64,000 nucleotides of DNA from Paenibacillus qinlingensis (GTDB taxonomy: Bacteria; Bacillota; Bacilli; Paenibacillales; NBRC-103111): positions 1-64,000 of the forward strand of contig NZ_JABMKY010000009.1 in NCBI RefSeq assembly GCF_013204845.1, given 5' to 3'. The position numbers and the translations under genes are program-made. The number at the start of each line of letters is the position of its first letter. Positions within the stretch are counted from its first letter, which is position 1. The notes under the pieces were generated by a model. That model worked only from the letters and a program-made list of their open reading frames with translations. It had not been told where the DNA came from and did no database searches. Below are positions 1 to 7,285 of this stretch, in pieces.

Positions 1-1
1 C

Positions 2-82
2 AACCGTAAAAGAATCCATGGTTCTTTGGGCTATGTCTCGCCGGATCGATTTGAAGAACTTTACTACAAAAGCGTTAGTTAA
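2..82 (+). CDS. IS3-family transposase (OrfB), C-terminal fragment cut by the window edge
   Basis: The frame beginning at base 2 encodes the last 26 residues of a protein and stops at TAA 80-82. The residues NRKRIHGSLGYVSPDRFEE match the conserved C-terminal signature of IS3/IS150-group integrase-type transposases (N-x-x-R-x-H-x-x-L-G-Y-x-S-P). This tail follows the catalytic DDE core, which lies upstream of the window. Only the tail is visible, so the IS name cannot be assigned. The neighbouring gene is on the opposite strand and unrelated. Confidence 0.75.
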   Translation, partial: NRKRIHGSLGYVSPDRFEELYYKSVS

Positions 83-94
83 CTTCTCTTATTA

Positions 95-121
95 GGTGTC
101 TACTTTCTTGACAGAGGTCCA
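95..121 (+). repeat. Terminal inverted repeat (right end) of the IS3-family element
   Basis: The sequence GTGTCTACTTTCTTGACAGA followed by GGTCCA resembles right ends of IS150-group elements, whose outer bases are typically TGGAC... on the other end. It sits directly after the transposase stop, as expected. The partner left end is outside the window, so the exact boundary is an estimate. Confidence 0.5.
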
Positions 122-150
122 TCTATTGCCTTATCCACTAAGCAAATTAA

Positions 151-182
151 AGAAGCTAAGCGCAACATGCGACTTAGCTTCT
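151..182 (-). terminator. Rho-independent terminator of the SMP-30-like gene
   Basis: AGAAGCTAAG (151-160) pairs perfectly with CTTAGCTTCT (173-182). Read on the minus strand, the stem is followed by TTTAATTT. It lies about 17 bases past the stop of the SMP-30-like gene and also separates it from the IS end. Confidence 0.7.
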
Positions 183-198
183 TCTAGGTGCTACTGCC

Positions 199-1080
199 TT
201 ATCCCCCGTAAAAATTCGCCTTGGGGCCTTTCACATCTAGCTTTATTCGGAACAAACTACCAGCATAAGGCTGATTCACGCTGTCCTCTTCACTGACACC
301 TACACTTGCCGTGGTGATATACAACTCATCCATGTGCTCCCCGCCAAATGCACAAGAGCTCGTTCTCTCCACTGGGACAGCAATCGAACCTATTTTCTCG
401 CCCGTCACCGGGTTATAACGCCCTACTTGCCAGCCTCCCCATTGAGCAATCCATAACATACCATCGTTATCCACAGCCATCCCATCTGGAAAACCTTCAT
501 TATCAGCTATGGTGACCACTGTACGCGGATTGGAGATTTGCCCTGATTCGCCATCATAGTCGTAAGCTACGACTTTCTTTGTCGGAGAATCGATGTAATA
601 CATGATAGTGTTATCGAGGCTCCAGCCTAGTCCATTGGATACTGTGATGCAGCCATCTTCGATGGTATGAACGGTTCCGTCGATATCAAGACAATACAGT
701 GATCCTGTTGTGACCGACTCACTTTGTGCCATCGTGCCTGCCCAGAACCGGCCAGCTCGATCACTTTTGCCATCATTAAACCGATTGTTAGGCAAATGAT
801 TCTCTGGATCCACAACGCGTGTTAACGCCTCGGTTTCCAAATTCAGCAGATGAAAGCCCCGCTCCATAGCAAGAACCATACCACCTTGCTGTCTTGGCAC
901 GGCGGCTCCGACTTTTTGATCCAATGTAATTGTCCGGTTGCGTCCATCTGCGGGATTGTATAGATGTAGGGCTTGTCCATTAATATCAACCCAAATTAAT
1001 TGCCCTGTCGTGTGATCCCAGACGGGACCTTCGCCAAGTTTCGCTTTTATATCTCCGATGCGTTCAATTTCTTGTGCCAT
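199..1080 (-). CDS. SMP-30/gluconolactonase/LRE family protein
   Basis: A cytoplasmic six-bladed beta-propeller of the regucalcin/SMP-30 family (293 residues, usual family length). Members hydrolyse sugar lactones such as gluconolactone or L-arabinonolactone with a divalent metal. Visible family motifs are EGPVWD near the N-terminus (metal-binding Glu), DGKSDRAGRFWAGTM, SNGLGWSLD (metal Asn) and PDGMAVD (metal Asp). The start is set at ATG 1080 because AAGGAGG lies seven bases upstream; an ATG at 1086 would be only one base from that site. The gene is alone between the IS end and the YVTN gene and has its own terminator. The lactone substrate is unknown; a role in sugar-acid catabolism fits the neighbourhood. 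Confidence 0.85.
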   Translation of the reverse strand: MAQEIERIGDIKAKLGEGPVWDHTTGQLIWVDINGQALHLYNPADGRNRTITLDQKVGAAVPRQQGGMVLAMERGFHLLNLETEALTRVVDPENHLPNNRFNDGKSDRAGRFWAGTMAQSESVTTGSLYCLDIDGTVHTIEDGCITVSNGLGWSLDNTIMYYIDSPTKKVVAYDYDGESGQISNPRTVVTIADNEGFPDGMAVDNDGMLWIAQWGGWQVGRYNPVTGEKIGSIAVPVERTSSCAFGGEHMDELYITTASVGVSEEDSVNQPYAGSLFRIKLDVKGPKANFYGG

Positions 1081-1245
1081 TCCCATGCCTCCTTAGTGGT
1101 TCATTTCTAATCGTGGTCATGCATTTTTGACGCTGAATTCCATCAAAAGTTGTGCGCCGCTGCGCTAACTTCCGTCTAGTAGTTCCCAATAGCGTGGTCA
1201 TGAATATGATATAAGTACCACATGTCTTGGGGAAGGGGAGCCTTT

Positions 1246-2322
1246 ATGATTATCCGTAAAGCTGTGCGCGTTTCAAAGCCGAAGATCTCATCAACCAAGC
1301 CACGCCTAATTGCAACTATTCCCGTCAACAGACCAGCTGTAAACTTCGCGATCAATCCCTTTACGAATCGGTTATATGTGATTCAAGGTGACAATCACCT
1401 CAGTGTTATTAATACTACATCCAACAAAGTCATACGCACAATTACGATTGGAAAAATGCCGTCCTATATGGCTATCAATACGCGTACGAATCGTATTTAT
1501 GTATCCAACTTTTATGATGGTACCGTTTCCGTTATCAATGGCCTTACGAACCGTGTAATATCTAACATTAAGGTTGGAGAACGCAGCGATCATATCGCGG
1601 TCAACACGCATACAAATTTGGTATATGTTTCTACAATCTCCTTAAATTCGCGCAACGCCAATCTTGTGGTTCTGAACGGGGCTACGAATAAGGTACACAG
1701 CAAAATTTCATTCAAAGGACGACCTTCGCAAATAGTAGTCAATGCGTTGACGAATCGTATCTACGTAACGAACACGACGACGGATACATTAGCTGTCATC
1801 CGAGGAGATACCAATAACATCATAGCTACACGGAAAGTCGGAAGAAACCCTGTCATTACACCGGTTATTGATAGGAAAACTAATCAACTATATGTCGCAA
1901 ATAATCTAAGTAGATACAGTTCGGTCGTGAACTTGCGTACCCTCCATGTTCGAAAGGTTCATCTCGGAAGACGACAAAGAGAAATTACGCTAAATCCCTT
2001 AACGTGTCGGGTCTATATTTCTAGTGCGCAAATATCCGTGAAGGGGCGGCTTTTTGTTGTAAGTAGTAGAACGAACAAGGTCATCGGTTCGTTAACCGTA
2101 CCCGCATTTACGGATGTACTAATCAATCCGCGAACCAATCACTTATTCATTTCAGAATCAACAGAAACAGGTGCAGTTCCACTAATCGTCTATCATGGCA
2201 GCAGCCTAAAGCCTCTCACGAAGCTCAAACTTAGCGCTGACTCTGGATCTTTGCTGCTTAATCCGCGCACGAATCGCATCTATGTTGGCGGCGAAAAGAC
2301 GATATCTGTCATTCAAGATTAA
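1246..2322 (+). CDS. YVTN-type beta-propeller repeat protein
   Basis: This 358-residue protein is built of about seven to eight repeats of roughly 42 residues, each containing a version of N-x-x-T-N-R-I-Y-V followed by a V-I-N-G/T-x-T-N-K-V strand. This is the YVTN/YncE-like beta-propeller signature. The protein is strongly basic, especially at the N-terminus (IIRKAVRVSKPK), and no signal peptide or membrane segment is visible. ATG 1246 is chosen because GGAAGGGGAG precedes it by five bases; an earlier ATG at 1222 lacks a site. It converges on the GH105-like gene. YVTN proteins are mostly structural or ligand-binding; function here is not known. Confidence 0.75.
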   Translation: MIIRKAVRVSKPKISSTKPRLIATIPVNRPAVNFAINPFTNRLYVIQGDNHLSVINTTSNKVIRTITIGKMPSYMAINTRTNRIYVSNFYDGTVSVINGLTNRVISNIKVGERSDHIAVNTHTNLVYVSTISLNSRNANLVVLNGATNKVHSKISFKGRPSQIVVNALTNRIYVTNTTTDTLAVIRGDTNNIIATRKVGRNPVITPVIDRKTNQLYVANNLSRYSSVVNLRTLHVRKVHLGRRQREITLNPLTCRVYISSAQISVKGRLFVVSSRTNKVIGSLTVPAFTDVLINPRTNHLFISESTETGAVPLIVYHGSSLKPLTKLKLSADSGSLLLNPRTNRIYVGGEKTISVIQD

Positions 2323-2324
2323 TA

Positions 2325-2363
2325 AAAACAACACCTCGTCAGGATATGTCCTGAACGAGGTGT
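2325..2363 (-). terminator. Terminator overlapping the stop codon of the GH105-like gene
   Basis: AACACCTCGT (2330-2339) pairs with ACGAGGTGTT (2354-2363). On the minus strand the stem is followed by GTTTTTATT, a good U-tract. The promoter-proximal arm is formed by the last codons of the GH105-like gene, so the hairpin overlaps its stop codon (2339-2341). In the plus direction no T-run follows. Confidence 0.8.
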
Positions 2364-3811
2364 TCCCCAATGATAAACAAAGCAGCATCCAATTGAGCGG
2401 CCAGCCCCGTTCCCATTTGTGACAAAACCCGATAGCCACTTCGTTGGAGCTCTTCGTCAGCTTTATTATTCTGTGAGACTCCATGAAGAAATCCATCTTC
2501 CGTGAGATAAGGTGTGAGTGCACGTCGGACTCTTTTGCAGGCAGTTAATGAAGCATCTCCAAGAATACCTAACTGCACACCAATTGCTAAAGCGGCTGCA
2601 ATGGCAGCTGAACCCGATGTTTCCACGCCGGTTTGCGGATCATCCACATAGACATACCATAATCCTTGCTCCGATTGGTAACCAACAATGACTTCTGCAA
2701 TACGAATAAGTTCCTCTTTAAGTTCATTGATTCGAATTCGTATTGCCGGAGACTCCCTATAAAGTGCGTCATATTCGTGTATCACACGAAGCGTCCGCGC
2801 CAGTCCCAGCATATACCACCCATAAGCGCGAGACCAATTCGGGAAGCTGTGACTTCCATCCTCGTGATGTCTCAGATATAGATCGGTCCCATAATTGAGT
2901 CGTTGCTTGCGAGACTCCAATTGCTGAATAGCCAGGAGAGCCAAATCTTCTCGCTTATACAACTTGGCCAGCACCGCCATTGGATACGCAATGGTGTAGC
3001 TGCCCTCCGCTGAGAGCATGGAACCATCCATGATCGTTCCATCTTGTGAGGTTTCGGATAACCAATACTGTATGGCTGATTCAATCGCAGGATGATTCGG
3101 CTCCAGTTGAGCTAACGCGGCAAAGGGTAACGTTCCCTCAATGCCATAAATGCGTCCATCAACGGGTACACTACGCGGATTCTCATAATGAAGAGAACCA
3201 TTTGCATCGAAGAACAGATCTAAATGCTCCTTGGCCGTCCCCTGATACTTCCCACCTCCATACACACGCTCCAGATCCAGTAAACCGTCTAACACACAAC
3301 CTTCTAGCCAGCCAAAAGGCTGCAAGGAAGACAGAGATGCCAGCGATGCTGACATCCTCTGCCATGGATCTTCCGGTTCTACCTTTGTGAGGAGGAGATG
3401 CGGGAATAGCAATGGCGCTTCCGCTGGACCCTCAGTAAATATCCATAATGGCGAGCTGCCTTGTATTAATTGTAGCTCGATACCCTCGCTTGCCAGCAAC
3501 TCGACATGCTCAGCACAAAGCAGCAGCTGATAAGGCTGAAACACTGAGGCGTACCTGATGTCCCACTCACCGATACATAGGCCAGTCATCGCTGAACGAG
3601 CCTCGACACGTACTTCCTCACGAACATCAAGGGCCACAGTCAATCTCAGCCAAGCAGGCTGTCCCGTAACCACATTGCTCCATAAAAGTCGTACACGTTC
3701 AGCAGCTGTTTCACCTATCGCAACTGCCGTCCAGCCTATGGGAATACGCTTTCCCTCTGGCACCTTACTGCCTCCTGCTTTAACCTGGGTAACCCCAATG
3801 TAAGAAACCAA
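2339..3811 (-). CDS. GH105/GH88-like unsaturated glycuronyl hydrolase-type protein
   Basis: A probable alpha/alpha-toroid glycosidase of about 490 residues. The C-terminal 340 residues carry features of the YteR/YesR (GH105) family: NWSRAYGWYMLGLAR, and GLWYVYVDDP followed by a small-residue helix (SGSAAIAAALAIGV). The family removes unsaturated galacturonyl or rhamnogalacturonyl residues made by polysaccharide lyases, usually in the cytosol; no signal peptide is seen. An N-terminal region of about 150 residues has no counterpart in minimal GH105 enzymes. TTG 3811 is chosen as start because AGGAGG lies seven bases upstream; a GTG at 3841 has no clear site. It follows the Rieske gene by 34 bases, so is probably in one operon with it. 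Confidence 0.7.
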   Translation of the reverse strand: MVSYIGVTQVKAGGSKVPEGKRIPIGWTAVAIGETAAERVRLLWSNVVTGQPAWLRLTVALDVREEVRVEARSAMTGLCIGEWDIRYASVFQPYQLLLCAEHVELLASEGIELQLIQGSSPLWIFTEGPAEAPLLFPHLLLTKVEPEDPWQRMSASLASLSSLQPFGWLEGCVLDGLLDLERVYGGGKYQGTAKEHLDLFFDANGSLHYENPRSVPVDGRIYGIEGTLPFAALAQLEPNHPAIESAIQYWLSETSQDGTIMDGSMLSAEGSYTIAYPMAVLAKLYKREDLALLAIQQLESRKQRLNYGTDLYLRHHEDGSHSFPNWSRAYGWYMLGLARTLRVIHEYDALYRESPAIRIRINELKEELIRIAEVIVGYQSEQGLWYVYVDDPQTGVETSGSAAIAAALAIGVQLGILGDASLTACKRVRRALTPYLTEDGFLHGVSQNNKADEELQRSGYRVLSQMGTGLAAQLDAALFIIGEHLVQDIS

Positions 3812-3845
3812 GTTCGAACCTCCTGTCGAGTACCTTTGCACTCAG

Positions 3846-4208
3846 TTAGATGAGCACGTAGATCTCATTCCCCTCAACCTCAACCTCATAACCTCGTAAC
3901 TGCACGCCGCCTTCGACCAAATGCTTGCCATCCGTCAAACCAAACTCCCAACCATGCCACGGGCAGCGTAATATTTCCTGATCACGGCCATACTCATATT
4001 CATAAACTAAGGAGGGCAGCCGAGTCCCGCACACGACCCCCTCACAGACAGGAGCAGCCCCATGAGGACACATATTTCGCCATGCGTAATAACTCCCATT
4101 TACAAGGAATACACCGATTTCGATCCCTTTTACTTCGACAATCTTGCGCCCTTTTTCGGCAAGTTCTTGGACGCTGGCTGCGGCATATCTGGCTTTCACT
4201 TTGCTCAT
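3846..4208 (-). CDS. Rieske [2Fe-2S] ferredoxin-like protein
   Basis: A small (120 residues) soluble Rieske protein. The cluster-binding motifs are complete: C-P-H near residue 46 (CPHGAAPVC) and C-P-W-H about 40 residues later (CPWHGWEF), giving two Cys and two His ligands. Such single-domain proteins usually deliver electrons to oxygenases or similar enzymes; no oxygenase is encoded nearby. Its ATG overlaps the stop of the amidohydrolase gene by four bases (ATGA), so the two are translationally coupled and probably act together. The pairing with a GH105-like enzyme downstream is unusual for carbohydrate loci. Confidence 0.85.
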   Translation of the reverse strand: MSKVKARYAAASVQELAEKGRKIVEVKGIEIGVFLVNGSYYAWRNMCPHGAAPVCEGVVCGTRLPSLVYEYEYGRDQEILRCPWHGWEFGLTDGKHLVEGGVQLRGYEVEVEGNEIYVLI

Positions 4209-5320
4209 TGCTCAGAATCCCCCTCACGAACAGAAACAGATGCAGCTATCGGAGCTGGAAAGGTCTCATGACCATATAACTCCAAGGCATTATCAACCAG
4301 AATACGTTGTCTTAACTCTTTGCGAATCGGTTGCAGCGCCATTTTGGGATTATCAAAGTCCCAGTGCGGATAATCCGATGAGAACATAACCATATTATCC
4401 GCGCCTAGCATATCCAATATCTGATTAATATGCTCTGGCTTAGTTGGCTCTTCGATGGGTTGCGTCGTTAGTCGAATATGCTCTTTAATGTATTCGGACG
4501 GTAATCTTTTGAGCCAAGGGACTAAATCTCGAAGTCCTTTGAAATTCTTATCCATTCGCCACATGAGATGCGGAAGCCATGCTAATCCACCTTCAATTGC
4601 AACAAATTTAAGCTTAGGAAACTTTTCAAATACCCCTTCGCACACTAAGCTATTAACATGAGACATGTAATTAATTGGTAATATATTGTGCCATTCCAAA
4701 TAGGATGTGGGATAACCCGATGGTGTTGGAGCTCCTGCAATTCCTCTCCCTTCCGTACCTGGATGAACTGCGACAGGCAGTCCATTACGTTCAGCCGCTT
4801 CATAAATGGGATGATAGAAACGCTGCCCGAACAACATCCGAGAGCCGCTGCACATAATAACCTGAATCATGTCTGGGTGCTTGGCCATACGATCAATTTC
4901 TTTCGCAGCGGCAATTGGATCCGCATGATTAATAAGGATGGAACCTTTATACACTGGACTTGCTTTCAACCATGTTTCCACCAGCCAGTCATTGTAAGCA
5001 CTAGCGACGACATTGCCATAGTCTGGATTCGGATTCAAGGAAATCCCCAATATCCCAGAGCCGGTCAATATCCCATAATCAATGCCATATCTATTAAAAT
5101 GATGCTTCAACATATGTTGTGGATCACTGCCTGGAATGCCACCACCGTCAGGTACGGCATCTTTGCGCATCACACCTATTGGAGAATGCCATCCACCACC
5201 ATAGCCTGGGCCGGCAGAAAGCCAATAATCGTGCCAAACCTTGGGCAAATAGGGTAGCAGTTCTCTCGAATGAGCTATCGCATTATGGACATCTGTGTCA
5301 ATGATATTCGGTTTATTCAT
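4205..5320 (-). CDS. Amidohydrolase-family (amidohydrolase 2 / ACMSD-like) metalloenzyme
   Basis: A 371-residue TIM-barrel metal-dependent enzyme of the amidohydrolase 2 group, which includes aminocarboxymuconate-semialdehyde decarboxylase and resorcylate decarboxylases. Motifs: IDTDVHNA near the N-terminus (the usual D/E-x-H site), AVHPGTEGRG in the middle (metal His), and MFSSDYPHWDFD near the C-terminus (catalytic Asp). ATG 5320 is chosen because GAGGAG precedes it by nine bases; upstream in-frame ATGs either overlap the site or have none. Family members act as hydrolases or non-oxidative decarboxylases; the substrate is not evident. It is first in a three-gene operon with the Rieske and GH105-like genes. 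Confidence 0.8.
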   Translation of the reverse strand: MNKPNIIDTDVHNAIAHSRELLPYLPKVWHDYWLSAGPGYGGGWHSPIGVMRKDAVPDGGGIPGSDPQHMLKHHFNRYGIDYGILTGSGILGISLNPNPDYGNVVASAYNDWLVETWLKASPVYKGSILINHADPIAAAKEIDRMAKHPDMIQVIMCSGSRMLFGQRFYHPIYEAAERNGLPVAVHPGTEGRGIAGAPTPSGYPTSYLEWHNILPINYMSHVNSLVCEGVFEKFPKLKFVAIEGGLAWLPHLMWRMDKNFKGLRDLVPWLKRLPSEYIKEHIRLTTQPIEEPTKPEHINQILDMLGADNMVMFSSDYPHWDFDNPKMALQPIRKELRQRILVDNALELYGHETFPAPIAASVSVREGDSEQ

Positions 5321-5436
5321 CTTCAACATCTCCTCAGGTGTGAGCTTGTAATCGCTTATGTATACAACTATAAGCCTCAGACCCACTGACGTACATGAAG
5401 ATATGTTGCAGAAAACTGGATTTTTGTTATGTTATT

Positions 5437-7212
5437 TTATTCAACGGAAACATCATCAACTGCTACCCAACCACTAGCTGTTTGCGGAGCCGATATCCAT
5501 ACCTTGATCGCTTGACCAGAGACAGCATTGAATGTAAAGGTTGCCTTCTTGTATCCTCCCGTTGCAACTGCCGATTGTCCCTGATTCACACCAGCAACAT
5601 CGACTCCCAGCTTCACATTGCTTGCAATATTGGTATTGATATAAGCAGTTACGGTATAGGTTTGTGATACAGGTGCTATCACTGTCTGAGAGAGCTTTGT
5701 AGCCGCAGTCGTTGCGAATGAAGTCTTATAGCTACCCGAGTAAGCGCCCATACTTTGTACCTTAATCCCCGCGCTATTAAGCTCCTTGTTCCAACCGCCT
5801 CCAAGACTTCCCCACTCAAAGCTAGGATTACCAATCACATTCTGACTTTCATATGCGCCTCGATCCGGGGATGCACCGCGAGGTCTGGGATCTAGATTAA
5901 TATCCGTTGTGGGCGATAAACTGGTCGTACCCGTGTCTACCGCTTTGGAGCCCATCTTCACTCGGAAATCACCCGTTGCTGCATTCATGAATAGTGGATC
6001 CCCCCACATATCATTGACTCCGTTTACGACAGGATTCCCATTATGATAGATATTATAGTTCACATTTACATTCGTGTTCAGATAGTCTTGATTCAACTTC
6101 ATCCCCGTTCGAGCAACCATAATATTGTTTAATATGTTAATATCATTACCATAAATCGCATATATTTCGCCATAATCCAACTGCGAAGAATTATTATATG
6201 CTGTGTTGTTGATCAAATCGACATGTGAACTATGGTAAGCGTGGATGCCTGATCCGCCATTGTTGTAGCTCACATTGTTCGTTACTAGTGTTTTGCCGTT
6301 GTAAGCGGGATATTTCCCATTCAATTGTGAGTTCTGATTATCATCAATGATGATCCCGTTTCCATCGGAATAAAATTGTCTATCCCCCCATTTCACCAAG
6401 GTTTTATTGTTATAGGTTCGATTATTGCGGATGATATTCTTATAACTGCTCGTGTTCGTATCCGTGTCTACCGAATGAAAAAGCGAAATGCCACTTGTCG
6501 CATAGAGCGTATACCATGAGTTATTGTACACGATATTATTTTCTACGGTTATATAGTCCGCTTCCATCGTACCGATTCCTGCACCTGGCACGTCATGAAC
6601 TTGATTGTTTCTAATGGTGATGTGATGCGGGTTCGCCGCCGTTTCATTTGCTGGCTTGATCAGAATGCCATTGGTGTTCGTTTTGCGCAAGTAAGACCAA
6701 TTAATCGTACCCGTAGACTTATTCTGAACATAATGATCATATCTTGCCTCCCCGTCACTGCGTGAAAGATTGCTGTTATCGCCCGCGATTTCGAAGCCCT
6801 CGATTCTAATGTAGGAAGCGTTTACAACAATGTGATTCCAAGCATCCGTCACCTTGAGTTTGGGGCTATGCCCCGGATATGCTAGGTAGCTGATCATCCC
6901 ATTTACAGCTGAAGATCCCGAACGCGTCACTTGAAAAACAGACTGATCCGTGGTCTCGTTGTACGTACCATTCATCACATAGACTGTATCACCTGGATTG
7001 GTTAGATTCGCCGCATATTGAATTGTTTGAAAAAGTTGACTTGTTGAGCTGCCATAATCACTTCGATCCTGACCGGTTAATTGACTCACGTAATATGTTG
7101 TTGCAGCGGCGTGGGCCGACTTCACGAAAGCAATTGCGCAGCAAACGATGAATAAAAGCAAGAACAAACCCATACGATTAACTAACTTTTTGGGATTGGA
7201 TTGAACGACCAT
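5437..7212 (-). CDS. Secreted right-handed beta-helix protein with C-terminal carbohydrate-binding module
   Basis: A 591-residue exported protein. After a signal peptide (hydrophobic LFLLLFIVCCAIAFV, cleavage near AHA-A) comes a pectate-lyase-like parallel beta-helix starting at TYYVSQLTG and FQTIQYAANLTNPGDTVYV, with many N-N-x-V/I-x-N-N ladder repeats and the signature YSDGNGIIIDDN shared with three other proteins of this window. The last 135 residues (NPSFEWG... to VAVDDVSVE) look like a CBM4/9/22-type beta-sandwich. No SLH or other anchor is present. ATG 7212 is chosen over 7218 because AAGGAGG then has nine-base spacing. It follows the large SLH protein, from which it is separated by a hairpin. 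Polymer-cleaving activity is likely; the substrate is unknown. Confidence 0.8.
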   Translation of the reverse strand: MVVQSNPKKLVNRMGLFLLLFIVCCAIAFVKSAHAAATTYYVSQLTGQDRSDYGSSTSQLFQTIQYAANLTNPGDTVYVMNGTYNETTDQSVFQVTRSGSSAVNGMISYLAYPGHSPKLKVTDAWNHIVVNASYIRIEGFEIAGDNSNLSRSDGEARYDHYVQNKSTGTINWSYLRKTNTNGILIKPANETAANPHHITIRNNQVHDVPGAGIGTMEADYITVENNIVYNNSWYTLYATSGISLFHSVDTDTNTSSYKNIIRNNRTYNNKTLVKWGDRQFYSDGNGIIIDDNQNSQLNGKYPAYNGKTLVTNNVSYNNGGSGIHAYHSSHVDLINNTAYNNSSQLDYGEIYAIYGNDINILNNIMVARTGMKLNQDYLNTNVNVNYNIYHNGNPVVNGVNDMWGDPLFMNAATGDFRVKMGSKAVDTGTTSLSPTTDINLDPRPRGASPDRGAYESQNVIGNPSFEWGSLGGGWNKELNSAGIKVQSMGAYSGSYKTSFATTAATKLSQTVIAPVSQTYTVTAYINTNIASNVKLGVDVAGVNQGQSAVATGGYKKATFTFNAVSGQAIKVWISAPQTASGWVAVDDVSVE

Positions 7213-7237
7213 AATCATTAACCTCCTTAGAATTATT

Positions 7238-7264
7238 TAGCCTCTCGGAGCTGCCGAGAGGCTA
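7238..7264 (-). terminator. Intergenic perfect hairpin, possible weak terminator or processing site
   Basis: TAGCCTCTCGG (7238-7248) pairs perfectly with CCGAGAGGCTA (7254-7264) around a five-base loop. On the minus strand it is followed by AAATAATT rather than a U-run, so termination may be partial. It lies between the large SLH protein gene and the 5.4-7.2 kb beta-helix gene and could set their relative expression. Confidence 0.5.
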
Positions 7265-7285
7265 TTTCATTGACTAGACTTTTAT

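Larger units (their letters stand above)
1..121 (+). mobile_element. Right end of an IS3-family insertion sequence
   Basis: The first 121 bases are the 3' end of an insertion sequence. They contain the last codons of a DDE transposase followed, about 12 bases after its stop, by a terminal inverted-repeat-like sequence ending in TCCA. The rest of the element lies outside the window, so its size, its target duplication and whether it is intact cannot be judged. Confidence 0.75.

Noticed and set aside
1112..1202. Repeated CGTGGTCATG (1112-1121 and 1193-1202) as a regulator site
   Set aside because: Only a 10-base direct repeat 81 bases apart, with no symmetry and no other copies noticed; could be chance.
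5437..7212. Confident PL9 pectate lyase assignment for the beta-helix proteins
   Set aside because: The N-terminal helix motifs are similar, but the PL9-type NSDDGWD active-site sequence was not found, so only a beta-helix call is made.
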